From positions 1 to 64,000 of the forward strand of contig JAHBXC010000004.1 in the NCBI GenBank assembly GCA_019636675.1: a stretch of 64,000 bases of DNA, read 5' to 3'. Below, piece by piece: positions 19,365 through 26,554 of this stretch. The notes beneath the pieces were generated by a model. It saw only the letters and a program-made list of their open reading frames with translations. It had not been told where the DNA came from and did not search any database. The translations under genes were made by a program, and so were the position numbers. The DNA is from Phycisphaeraceae bacterium (GTDB taxonomy: Bacteria > Planctomycetota > Phycisphaerae > Phycisphaerales > UBA1924). The first letter of the stretch is position 1, and the number at the start of each line of letters is the position of its first letter.

Positions 19365-20111
19365 TCACCCCGGGCTGGGCAGGAAGATCGTGGCGCCGTT
19401 CTCGGCGTCGCGTTTGCCGAGCACGCATTCGACGATCACGCGCGCGACGTCTTCGGCGCGCAGGCACTTCTCGATCGGGAGAATGTCGGTCCCGAAGAGC
19501 CCGCGCAGCATGGGGGTTTCGACGGCGCCCGGGGCGACGGCGAAGCCCCGGATGTTGTGGGCGGCGCCCTCCTTGGCGATCGAACGGGCGAAGAGGTTCA
19601 CCGACGCCTTGGCCGCCGCGTACGCGAAGAAGCCCGGGAAGGGGTCGAGCGTGCCCATAGTCGAAACATTCACGATCACGCCCCGGCCGTTCTCGACGAA
19701 GCGGGGCCACGCCGCCGCGATCAGCGCGCCGGGGCCGATGGCGTTGATCGCGAACGCGTCGCGCAGGACGCCCGGGGTGGTGTCCGCGATGGGCAGCAGC
19801 GGCGCGTGCCCGGCGTTGTTGATGAGCGCATCGAGCCGGCCGAACCGGGCGGAGACCTCGCCGATCAGGGGGGCGGCGGCGTCTGGGTCGCCCACATCCG
19901 AAGCCCTGACCACGGCCGCGGCGTCGGGGAAGGCCGACGCGATCGTCGCGGCGCATTCCTGGAGCGGGCCGATCCTGCGCCCCACCAGCGCCAGGTCGAA
20001 TCCCTCCGAAGCCAGCCCGAGGGCCGTCGCCAGCCCGATGCCCGACCCGGCGCCCGTGACGACGGCGACCGGGCGTCCTCGCCCCTCACTGGCCTTGCTC
20101 TGGGAATGCAT
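19365..20111 (-). CDS. Short-chain dehydrogenase/reductase
   Basis: The 248-aa Rossmann-fold oxidoreductase has the classical SDR motifs in order: cofactor loop TGAGSGIGLA (about residues 19-28), ALVGRR (which suggests NADP through the Arg pair), DVGDP, LINNAGHAPLL, the catalytic Ser in VIVNVSTMGT, and YAAAKAS containing the Tyr-Lys pair. VAPGAVETPM follows. The substrate cannot be deduced. It lies 63 bp upstream of the ferritin-like gene on the same strand and is divergent from pyruvate kinase. Start at MHSQSKAS. Confidence 0.9.
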   Translation of the reverse strand: MHSQSKASEGRGRPVAVVTGAGSGIGLATALGLASEGFDLALVGRRIGPLQECAATIASAFPDAAAVVRASDVGDPDAAAPLIGEVSARFGRLDALINNAGHAPLLPIADTTPGVLRDAFAINAIGPGALIAAAWPRFVENGRGVIVNVSTMGTLDPFPGFFAYAAAKASVNLFARSIAKEGAAHNIRGFAVAPGAVETPMLRGLFGTDILPIEKCLRAEDVARVIVECVLGKRDAENGATIFLPSPG

Positions 20112-20220
20112 GGCCGAAAGATACCCGAAACCCGGCGGCGCTGCCGGGCGAAGTGTTTTTCATCAGTCCAATGCGCAACGGCGCAAATGCCGATAAAGAG
20201 AGGCCGTAGGATTGCATCAG

Positions 20221-21897
20221 ATGAAGGACCTGTCCGCCGCCGCTCTTTTCGATCGCCCCTCGCTCACGAAGATCATCGCGACGCTCGGCCCCGCCACCGA
20301 CGAGCCGGGGGTTCTCGAGCGTCTGATCGCGTCGGGCGTGAGCGTGGTGCGTCTGAACTTCTCGCACGGCACGCTGGACGAGCACAAGCGCCGCCTCGAC
20401 CTGGCCCGCGGCGCCAGCGCGAAGCTCGGGCAGCCCGTCGCGGTGCTTGGCGACCTCGGGGGCCCCAAGATCCGCGTCTCGTCCGTCGAGGGCGAGATCA
20501 TCGAGGTCCAGTCCGGGCAGGACGTCGTCTTTCGCACCCCGGTCGCCCCGGCGCCTCCCGGCTCGCCCCCGACGCCGGCCCCCGGCCCGGTCGAGGCCGA
20601 TGTCCCGGTCATCAGCTGTTCCTACGCCCCCCTGACGCGCGAGGTCGCGCCCGGGCAGCGGGTCCTGCTGGGCGACGGGCAGATCCGCATGCTGGCCGTC
20701 GACCGTCGCAGCGGCGTGCTGCGCTGCCGCGTCACCGTGGGCGGGACCATCAAGCGGGGCATGGGCGTGAACCTGCCCGACAGCGACATCTCGGCCCCGG
20801 CGATCACGGCGCGTGACCGCGAGTGCGTCGAGTGGGCGGTCGCGCAGGGGCTGGACTTCCTCGCGCTGTCGTTCGTGCGCAGCGCCGACGACGTCGCGCA
20901 GCTGAAGATGCTGCTGCGCACCGCCGCCGCCCGCATCGCCAAGCCCGCCGGCGGCGACAGCGCCGTCGCGAACCAGCCCATTCCCGTCATCGCCAAGATC
21001 GAGAAGCCCCAGGCGGTCGAGTCCATCGACGAGATCCTCAGCGTCGCCGACGGGATCATGGTCGCGCGCGGCGACCTGGGCGTCGAGCTCGACCTCGCGC
21101 AGGTGCCGGTGGTGCAGAAGCGTCTGATCGCGATGGCGCGCGAGCACGGCAAGCCCTGCGTCGTCGCGACGCAGATGCTCGAATCGATGATCGACAAGGC
21201 CACCCCCACGCGCGCCGAGGCGAGCGATGTCGCCAACGCGATCTTCGACGGCGCCGGCGCGGTGATGCTCTCGGGCGAGACCGCCGTCGGCAAGCACCCG
21301 GCGCTGGTCGTCGAGACGATGCGCCGCATCGCGCTGGCCGCCGAGGAAGAGATCCACCACGGTCCCCAGATGGCCGCCCCCCCGGCGCGTCTGCGCGCGA
21401 TCTACGACGCCGAGGCGGCGCTCGCGCACGGCGCCTGGCACATGGCCAACGACACCAACGCCGCGATGGTCGCGGTCTGGTCGCAGACCGGCGAGATGGC
21501 CCGCTCGCTCGCGCAGAACAAGTTCCGGGTGCTGATCGCCGCGTACTCGTCCGACGAGGCCGCGGTCCGGCGCATGGCGCTTCTGCGAGGCGTGATCCCC
21601 GTCATGTGTCTCACGCTGCCGGCGCACCGCACCGAATTCGCGGCGATGGTCGATCGCATGGCCCTCGAGAAGGGCTGGACGCAGCCGGGCCAGCGCATGG
21701 TCCTCCTCGCCGGCATGCCCTTCGGCAAGTCGGGCGTCGTCAACACCGTGGCGCTGCGGACCGCCGGCGAACTGGCCGGGCTCGATGTGCTCCGCCCGGG
21801 CGCCGACGAGCACGAGGCCTACGACGAAGCCGATCAGCAGGGAACCCTGCACGCGACGCCCGAGCAGACCCAGCGGCTCCAGAAGGCGCGCGTCTGA
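20221..21897 (+). CDS. pyk: Pyruvate kinase
   Basis: The 558-aa enzyme converts phosphoenolpyruvate and ADP to pyruvate and ATP. It shows LTKIIATLGPATDEPG, VVRLNFSHG, DLGGPKIRV, the active-site block VIAKIEKPQAVESIDEIL, DGIMVARGDLGVEL and ATQMLESMI, and MLSGETAVGKHP. It is longer than the usual 470-480 residues. A Pro-rich insertion (about residues 107-125, APPGSPPTPAPGP) lies in the B-domain and there is a tail of about 40 residues. It heads a plus-strand run with cinA (31 bp) and pyrF. ATG 20221 is preferred over TTG 20212. Confidence 0.97.
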   Translation: MKDLSAAALFDRPSLTKIIATLGPATDEPGVLERLIASGVSVVRLNFSHGTLDEHKRRLDLARGASAKLGQPVAVLGDLGGPKIRVSSVEGEIIEVQSGQDVVFRTPVAPAPPGSPPTPAPGPVEADVPVISCSYAPLTREVAPGQRVLLGDGQIRMLAVDRRSGVLRCRVTVGGTIKRGMGVNLPDSDISAPAITARDRECVEWAVAQGLDFLALSFVRSADDVAQLKMLLRTAAARIAKPAGGDSAVANQPIPVIAKIEKPQAVESIDEILSVADGIMVARGDLGVELDLAQVPVVQKRLIAMAREHGKPCVVATQMLESMIDKATPTRAEASDVANAIFDGAGAVMLSGETAVGKHPALVVETMRRIALAAEEEIHHGPQMAAPPARLRAIYDAEAALAHGAWHMANDTNAAMVAVWSQTGEMARSLAQNKFRVLIAAYSSDEAAVRRMALLRGVIPVMCLTLPAHRTEFAAMVDRMALEKGWTQPGQRMVLLAGMPFGKSGVVNTVALRTAGELAGLDVLRPGADEHEAYDEADQQGTLHATPEQTQRLQKARV

Positions 21898-21928
21898 CCC
21901 GCCCCGATCGGCCCTACGCTGATCCCGG

Positions 21929-23272
21929 ATGACCACCCACGACACCTGCGCGATCCTCGCCGTCGGCGACGAGCTCTCCCTGGGCGAGAAGCTCGACACC
22001 AACAGCATGTGGCTCGCCGAGCGCCTGGCGACGCTGGGCTCGGTCCCGGTCGAGCACGTGACGGTGGGCGACGACCTCGACCTGATCGCCTCGACGATGC
22101 GCCGGCTGGCGCAGCGCGTCCCGCTGCTCCTCGTCACGGGCGGGCTCGGCCCCACTGCCGACGACCTGACGCGCGACGCGCTCTCGCTGGCGATGGACGA
22201 CGCGCTGATCCGCGACGACGACGAGCTGGCGCACATCGCCGCGTTCTTCGCGCAGCGCGGGCGCGCCATCTCTGAGATCAACAAGGTCCAGGCGATGCGC
22301 CCCACGCGCGCGCGCTGCCTGCGCAACCTCGTGGGCACGGCGCCCGGCCTGCACGGGCGGATCGATCGCGAGGGCCACGCCGGCGGATGCGATGTCTTCT
22401 GCGTCCCCGGCCCGCCCCGCGAGATGCAGCCCATGGTCGAGCGCCTCGTCGTGCCAGCGCTCTCGCTGCGCACGCGCGACCCGCTCCACGTCAAGCTCGT
22501 CCGCGTGCTGGGCCTGGCCGAGAGCGACGCGGCGGCGACCCTCAAGGCCTGCCCGGAGGGCGACCTGCTCGCGCGCGCGAACGACCCCGTCGTGGGCGTC
22601 ACCGCGAGCGCCGGCGAGCTGACCTTCCGCATCCGCGCGCGAGGGGACGCGCGCGAGGCGCACCCGAAGCTCGAGTGGGCAGCGTCCCAGATCCGCGGCG
22701 CGTTCGGCGCGCTGTGCATGGGCGAGGACGACGAGTCCGCCCCGGCCGCCGCCCTGCGCGCGCTTCGTGAACGCAACGAGACGCTCGTCGTCGTCGAGAG
22801 CTGCACCGGGGGCCTGCTCGGCGCGACCCTGACCGAGGTCCCCGGCTCCTCCGATGTCGTGCTGGGCGGGTGGATCACCTATTCCAACGCGATGAAGACC
22901 GCCGAAGTCGGCGTTCCGGCCCACGCGATCGAGCACTACGGCGCCGTCAGTGAGCAGACCGTGCGCGCGATGGCCGAGGGCGCGCTCGTCGCCGCGACCG
23001 GGCAGCGCGCGAACCACGCGCTGGCGATCAGCGGCGTGGCGGGGCCCTCCGGCGACGCGCCCGACAAGCCGGTCGGGACCGTCTGGATCGCCCACGCCTT
23101 TCGCACGCGCGAGGCCATCGGCTCCGACGCGCGACTGTTCAACTTCCCGGGCGACCGCGCGGGCGTGCGCATCCGCGCCGTGCGGGCGGCCCTCGCGATG
23201 CTGCACCTGCGCGTCCGCGGCGAGACGTACCGGCTCCTCGCCAACGAGCAGGGCCGCGGACGCCCGGCGTGA
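21929..23272 (+). CDS. cinA: CinA family nicotinamide-nucleotide amidase
   Basis: The 447-aa two-domain protein has an N-terminal MoaB/MogA-like domain (AVGDELSLGEKLDTNSMWLAERL, VTGGLGPTADDLTRDAL, VPGPPREMQPM). The C-terminal domain is the CinA amidase (VVVESCTGGLLGATLTEVPG, GGWITYSNAMK, GALVAATGQRANHALAISGVAGP). It recycles NMN by deamidation and carries ADP-ribose pyrophosphatase activity in characterised relatives. The usual SGE motif reads SNAM-adjacent here, but the fold markers are intact. Its stop lies 13 bp before pyrF, so the two are probably co-transcribed. Confidence 0.93.
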   Translation: MTTHDTCAILAVGDELSLGEKLDTNSMWLAERLATLGSVPVEHVTVGDDLDLIASTMRRLAQRVPLLLVTGGLGPTADDLTRDALSLAMDDALIRDDDELAHIAAFFAQRGRAISEINKVQAMRPTRARCLRNLVGTAPGLHGRIDREGHAGGCDVFCVPGPPREMQPMVERLVVPALSLRTRDPLHVKLVRVLGLAESDAAATLKACPEGDLLARANDPVVGVTASAGELTFRIRARGDAREAHPKLEWAASQIRGAFGALCMGEDDESAPAAALRALRERNETLVVVESCTGGLLGATLTEVPGSSDVVLGGWITYSNAMKTAEVGVPAHAIEHYGAVSEQTVRAMAEGALVAATGQRANHALAISGVAGPSGDAPDKPVGTVWIAHAFRTREAIGSDARLFNFPGDRAGVRIRAVRAALAMLHLRVRGETYRLLANEQGRGRPA

Positions 23273-23285
23273 TACCCTTGGCCCG

Positions 23286-24173
23286 ATGAACGCGACCAGC
23301 AACGCCAACTTCGCCGACCGGCTCACCGACGCGATGGACCGCCTCGACGCGCCCGCGTGCGTCGGGCTCGACCCCGTTGTGGAGAGTCTCCCCTCGTCGC
23401 TCACGCCCAAGGGGCAGAGCGCCGAATCGTGCGCAAGCGCGATCGAGTCGTTTTCGCTGGGCGTGATCGACGCGGTGGCCGGGTCCGTCCCGGCGATCAA
23501 GGTGCAGAGCGCGTGCTACGAACGATTCGGCGCACCCGGGTTCGCGTCGATGGAGCGCGTCTGCGCACATGCGGCCAGCGCCGGGCTTCTAGTCGTGCTC
23601 GACGCGAAGCGGGGCGATATCGGCGTCTCGGCGCGCCACTACGCGCACGCCGCGTACGCGAGGTTCGGCGCCGACGCGCTGACCGTCAGCCCCTATCTCG
23701 GCATGGACACGCTCGAGCCGATGCTGCCCGGCGCGTCGCCCGAGTTCGCCGGCAAGGGTCTTTTCGTCCTCGTGCGCACGAGCAACCCCGGCAGCGACGC
23801 AATGCAGAGCCTGCGTCTGGAAACCGGAGAGACGCTCGCGCAGCGCGTGGGCGCGATGGTCGCTTCACTCGGGGAATCCAGCGTGGGTGCGCGCGGGTAT
23901 TCGAGCGTCGGCGCCGTCGTCGCGGCGACCAAGCCCGCCGACGCCGCCCTGATGCGCGCCGCGATGCCCAAACAGATCTTCCTCGTTCCCGGCTTCGGCG
24001 CCCAGGGCGGGACGATCGAGACCGTGCGTGAACTCTTCCACGCGGACCGGCGCGGCGCGCTCATCACCGCGAGCCGCTCGGTGATCTTCGCGTTCGAGAA
24101 GGGCGCAATGGACTGGACGAAGAGCGTCCGCGAGGCGGCGGAAAGGTTTGTCAGCGAGATACGAGAGATTTGA
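23286..24173 (+). CDS. pyrF: Orotidine 5'-phosphate decarboxylase (type 2)
   Basis: The 295-aa enzyme catalyses the last step of UMP synthesis. It is the long bacterial class: CVGLDPVVESLP at the start, AIKVQSACYERFG, the catalytic block VVLDAKRGDIGVSARHYA, DALTVSPYLGMDTLEPML, LFVLVRTSNPGS, and the phosphate loop VPGFGAQGG then GALITASRSVIFA. Family length is about 270-300 aa. It is the third gene of the pyk-cinA-pyrF run. The left REP of the transposase unit starts 4 bp after its stop. Confidence 0.96.
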   Translation: MNATSNANFADRLTDAMDRLDAPACVGLDPVVESLPSSLTPKGQSAESCASAIESFSLGVIDAVAGSVPAIKVQSACYERFGAPGFASMERVCAHAASAGLLVVLDAKRGDIGVSARHYAHAAYARFGADALTVSPYLGMDTLEPMLPGASPEFAGKGLFVLVRTSNPGSDAMQSLRLETGETLAQRVGAMVASLGESSVGARGYSSVGAVVAATKPADAALMRAAMPKQIFLVPGFGAQGGTIETVRELFHADRRGALITASRSVIFAFEKGAMDWTKSVREAAERFVSEIREI

Positions 24174-24176
24174 TCC

Positions 24177-24211
24177 GGTGCCCCGGGGCATCTGCGAAGC
24201 AGTGACCCGGG
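24177..24211 (+). repeat. Left REP of the RAYT unit
   Basis: GGTGCCCCGGGGCATCTGCG then AAGCAGTGACCCGGG, 35 bp. It folds as CCCGGG...CCCGGG outside, CA/TG, then CTGC-GAA-GCAG. It is 34/35 identical to the reverse complement of 24825-24859, and 12 bp separate it from the 3' end of the transposase gene. Confidence 0.9.
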
Positions 24212-24223
24212 TTCTTTGCCCCA

Positions 24224-24766
24224 TCACCAAGGCACACGATCAACCGTCACACCCCCCGCGCGATCACCCGCGTACCACCTCGCGGACGACCATTCCCAGT
24301 CTTCCGCGCGCTGGACAAGCCCTCGTTTCACCGGGTTGTGGTGCGTGTACTCGATCTTCTCTCGCAACTCCTCGTCGTCACGAACCAGACGGTCATATCC
24401 CCCGCCCGGCTGCCAGAACGCAGCGGCCCCTGCGGCGGTGCCGCAGGACGCCATGAGAGGATGGGCGGACGCACGCCATTCCCGCAGAATCCTCTTCGCG
24501 AATCCTGACTTGAGCTGTTCCACAAAGAAGCGCGCCACCTCCCACGAAGGCGGCATCACCAGAAGGTGAACATGCTCTGGCATCACAACCCATGCGAAGA
24601 TCATGATTCCCTGCCGATCGCGCTGATACTCGAGATGCTGCACAAACCTCGCATACGTCTGCGAGTCAGAGAAGAGCGATGCTCGATCGTTGCAGGAGAA
24701 AGTCAGAAACCGCGCGTGACCCGCGAGGTCGTAGCGACGCCCCGAACCGCGTCCGCCAAGAGACAT
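24224..24766 (-). CDS. REP-associated tyrosine transposase (RAYT, Y1/IS200-like HUH)
   Basis: The 180-aa single-Tyr HUH transposase opens with a YDLAGHARFLTFSC strand. It has the metal-binding motif MPEHVHLLV (residues about 62-70), a helix with EQLKSGFAKRILRE, and the nucleophile region EYTHHNPVKRGLV followed by DWEWSSARWY, the standard RAYT C-terminus. RAYTs act as single-copy domesticated transposases that recognise REP hairpins in single-stranded DNA. All catalytic motifs look intact. It sits between near-perfect inverted REPs (24177-24211, 24825-24859) and runs opposite to pyrF. GC is lower than in the neighbouring genes, consistent with mobile origin. Confidence 0.93.
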   Translation of the reverse strand: MSLGGRGSGRRYDLAGHARFLTFSCNDRASLFSDSQTYARFVQHLEYQRDRQGIMIFAWVVMPEHVHLLVMPPSWEVARFFVEQLKSGFAKRILREWRASAHPLMASCGTAAGAAAFWQPGGGYDRLVRDDEELREKIEYTHHNPVKRGLVQRAEDWEWSSARWYAGDRAGGVTVDRVPW

Positions 24767-24824
24767 TCAGACAGAGTATCAAGAACGATCTGGAGCATCA
24801 ACCGAGGGGCGTATGGTGACGAGG

Positions 24825-24859
24825 CCCGGGTCACTGCTGCGCAGATGCCCCGGGGCACC
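24825..24859 (-). repeat. Right REP of the RAYT unit (inverted)
   Basis: On the minus strand: GGTGCCCCGGGGCATCTGCG then CAGCAGTGACCCGGG. The only difference from the left copy is the loop base (GCA instead of GAA). It lies 58 bp upstream of the transposase start codon. Confidence 0.9.
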
Positions 24860-24862
24860 AAG

Positions 24863-24878
24863 GATGACCCGGGGCACC
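24863..24878 (-). repeat. Partial REP next to the right copy
   Basis: GATGACCCGGGGCACC. On the minus strand this is GGTGCCCCGGGTCATC, the outer arm of the same REP. It appears to be a truncated extra copy in tandem. Confidence 0.5.
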
Positions 24879-24907
24879 AGGAAGTACCGGACTCACCAAA
24901 CTCAGAC

Positions 24908-25618
24908 TCAGCGCCTCCTGCGCGACCCCATCACGCCCGCCACGCCCAGCAGCGCCGCGGCGCCCGGCGTGGGGATCGCGCCGTACAGCGCGTACGCCGC
25001 GTTGCGGCGCGAGAGCGTCGAGAGTTGGAAGCCCATCCCGTTGAAGGTGTCCTGCGCGATGAGGTCGTCGCCCATGAGCGAGCCCGCCCACTGGAACGAC
25101 TCGGCGGTGAACCCCGGGGGCGAGTTGTAGTTCGCCGCGATCGAGATCCACGAGGCGTTCGCGAGGAACAGAGGCCCGTCGTCGGAGACATAGCTGAAGG
25201 AGAACGCGGGAGCGCCCAGGAGGCCGACCGTGCTCCCGGTGGGCGTCGGGTTCGTCGCCGAGATGTCCACCGTGCGATCGAACAGGATGCTGCCCGGCGC
25301 GCCGCCCGCGCCGCTCGAGTCGTACGCGCGGATGTTGAAACTCGCGATGTTGCTCAGCGGGACCGACGGCTCGCCGCTCTCGTCGCCGCCCCACCAGTCG
25401 ATGCGATACACCCGCGCGGGCAGGGGCAGTCCCCCGAACTCGGGCGCGATGTTGTCGGCGCGCCGACGATCATCGAAGGTGAAGTCCCCGCCCGGCCCGG
25501 TGGACGAGATGAACGCCGCTCCGGTCGTTGGCGCCTGCATGTACAGAAGATCGTTCGGCACGCCCGCGAACGCGGACGAGGCGAGCACAACGGACGCAGA
25601 GCACAGAATCAAGCGCAT
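24908..25618 (-). CDS. PEP-CTERM-like surface protein, function unknown
   Basis: The 236-aa secreted protein has a signal peptide (MRLILCSASVVLASSAFAG). The beta-sandwich-like domain contains SFNIRAYDSSGAGGAPGSIL and ASWISIAANY, similar to a choice-of-anchor type region. Its tail is IPTPGAAALLGVAGVMG then SRRRR. It is probably displayed on the cell surface; ligand unknown. ATG 25618 is preceded by GAGGGAG with 8-nt spacing. The partial REP begins 30 bp downstream of its stop. Confidence 0.78.
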   Translation of the reverse strand: MRLILCSASVVLASSAFAGVPNDLLYMQAPTTGAAFISSTGPGGDFTFDDRRRADNIAPEFGGLPLPARVYRIDWWGGDESGEPSVPLSNIASFNIRAYDSSGAGGAPGSILFDRTVDISATNPTPTGSTVGLLGAPAFSFSYVSDDGPLFLANASWISIAANYNSPPGFTAESFQWAGSLMGDDLIAQDTFNGMGFQLSTLSRRNAAYALYGAIPTPGAAALLGVAGVMGSRRRR

Positions 25619-25699
25619 AACGGTTCTCCCTCGAGTTCGGACCGGCCCTCCAAGACCGGTGCGGCACGCCGAGCATACTGCAAAGTGCGGCGTCCGAAC

Positions 25700-25724
25700 G
25701 AAAAAAGCCCTCGGGAAAATGGCT
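25700..25724 (-). terminator. Weak rho-independent terminator candidate
   Basis: On the minus strand, AGCC-ATTTTCCCGAG-GGCT followed by TTTTT. The stem is short (about 4 bp plus mismatches), so confidence is low. It would end anything transcribed past the nuoI terminator. Confidence 0.35.
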
Positions 25725-25736
25725 CGGACGCGATCT

Positions 25737-25855
25737 TTACACCGCGCGACACCGGACTTGGAAGAGCTGTTTCTCTGGGCAAGGCCGCTGCGCCCGCCCC
25801 AGCAGCGCCGCGACGCCGAGCGCGGGGATCGAGCCCGTAACCCATGGCGCGTCCC
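25737..25855 (-). pseudogene. Possible remnant of a PEP-CTERM protein 3' end
   Basis: A minus-strand frame reads GSIPALGVAALLG, clearly like the PEP-CTERM tail at 24908 (IPTPGAAALLGVAG). It then runs on as RAQRPCPEKQ and stops at 25739 instead of giving RRRR. No upstream body remains: the nuoI terminator lies directly before it. It looks like a decayed fragment or partial duplication. Confidence 0.35.
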
Positions 25856-25862
25856 GCACAAG

Positions 25863-25884
25863 AAAAACCCACCTCTAAGGTGGG
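25863..25884 (-). terminator. Rho-independent terminator of nuoI-like gene
   Basis: On the minus strand: CCCACCT, TAG loop, AGGTGGG, then TTTTTC. It is 32 bp past the stop of the gene at 25916. Confidence 0.85.
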
Positions 25885-25915
25885 CTAAGTCATCGCCGAA
25901 AGGCCTTTGTCAGGG

Positions 25916-26461
25916 TCACATCGGCTTGCGGTCGATCGTCACGTCGTACATCGTCAGCAACTTCTCCTTGTCGAAGATCAGTTCCTGACGCGTCAGCCCG
26001 ACGATGTCGTAGACCGGGGTGAGTTCGATCGCGTCGACGGGGCACGCCTCTTCGCACATGCCGCAGAAGATGCAGCGGAGCTCGTCGATCTCGAACTTCG
26101 CCGGGTACTTCTCGCGGTCGTCCCAGGGAGATTCGGCGGCCTCGATGTGGATGCAGTTGGCGGGGCAGATCGTCGGGCACATCATGCACGCGACGCACTT
26201 GACGCGCCCCGACTCGTCGCGGTTGAGCCGGTGGAAGCCGCGGAAGTTGGAGACGTTGATGCCGCCCTTCTCGACGGGCAGGTCCTCGCGGCGCTGCTCG
26301 GGGTACTGCAACGTGCGCGAGGTGCGCCCCTGGCCGAACGAGGTGAAGAAGTGGCGCATGGTCACGCCGAACCCCTTCACAATCTCGGGGATGTAGACCG
26401 CCTCGGCGCGGGTCATCTTCGGAGTCGAGAGGCGCACGATGTCTTCGTCGCGGATGGGCAT
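25916..26461 (-). CDS. nuoI: NuoI-like 2x[4Fe-4S] ferredoxin (complex I subunit I)
   Basis: The 181-aa iron-sulfur protein matches NADH-quinone oxidoreductase subunit I. It has an N-terminal segment YIPEIVKGFGVTMRHFF, then RTLQYPEQRREDLP and GFHRLNRDESGRVKCVAC. Two four-cysteine clusters, CVACMMCPTICP and CIFCGMCEEACP, bind [4Fe-4S] centres N6a/N6b. NuoI passes electrons towards quinone within the peripheral arm. No other nuo gene is adjacent, which is unusual. It may work with a distant complex I or as a general electron carrier. ATG 26461 is assumed; an in-frame GTG at 26482 is possible. Confidence 0.88.
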   Translation of the reverse strand: MPIRDEDIVRLSTPKMTRAEAVYIPEIVKGFGVTMRHFFTSFGQGRTSRTLQYPEQRREDLPVEKGGINVSNFRGFHRLNRDESGRVKCVACMMCPTICPANCIHIEAAESPWDDREKYPAKFEIDELRCIFCGMCEEACPVDAIELTPVYDIVGLTRQELIFDKEKLLTMYDVTIDRKPM

Positions 26462-26506
26462 AGGGGGCGATTCTAGCGGCACAGGCGCGAGGGGCGCAGA
26501 TCTCCC

Positions 26507-26545
26507 CCTCCCGCTCGCGGGAGGGGGCGGGGGGAGGGTCTTCGG
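26507..26545. repeat. CCCTCCCGC/GCGGGAGGG palindrome plus GGGGAGGGTCTTCGG
   Basis: A palindrome and tail nearly identical to the one at 1223-1262. It sits 9 bp beyond the stop of glycerate kinase and may form a 3' hairpin on its mRNA. Confidence 0.6.
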
Positions 26546-26554
26546 CCGCGCGGT

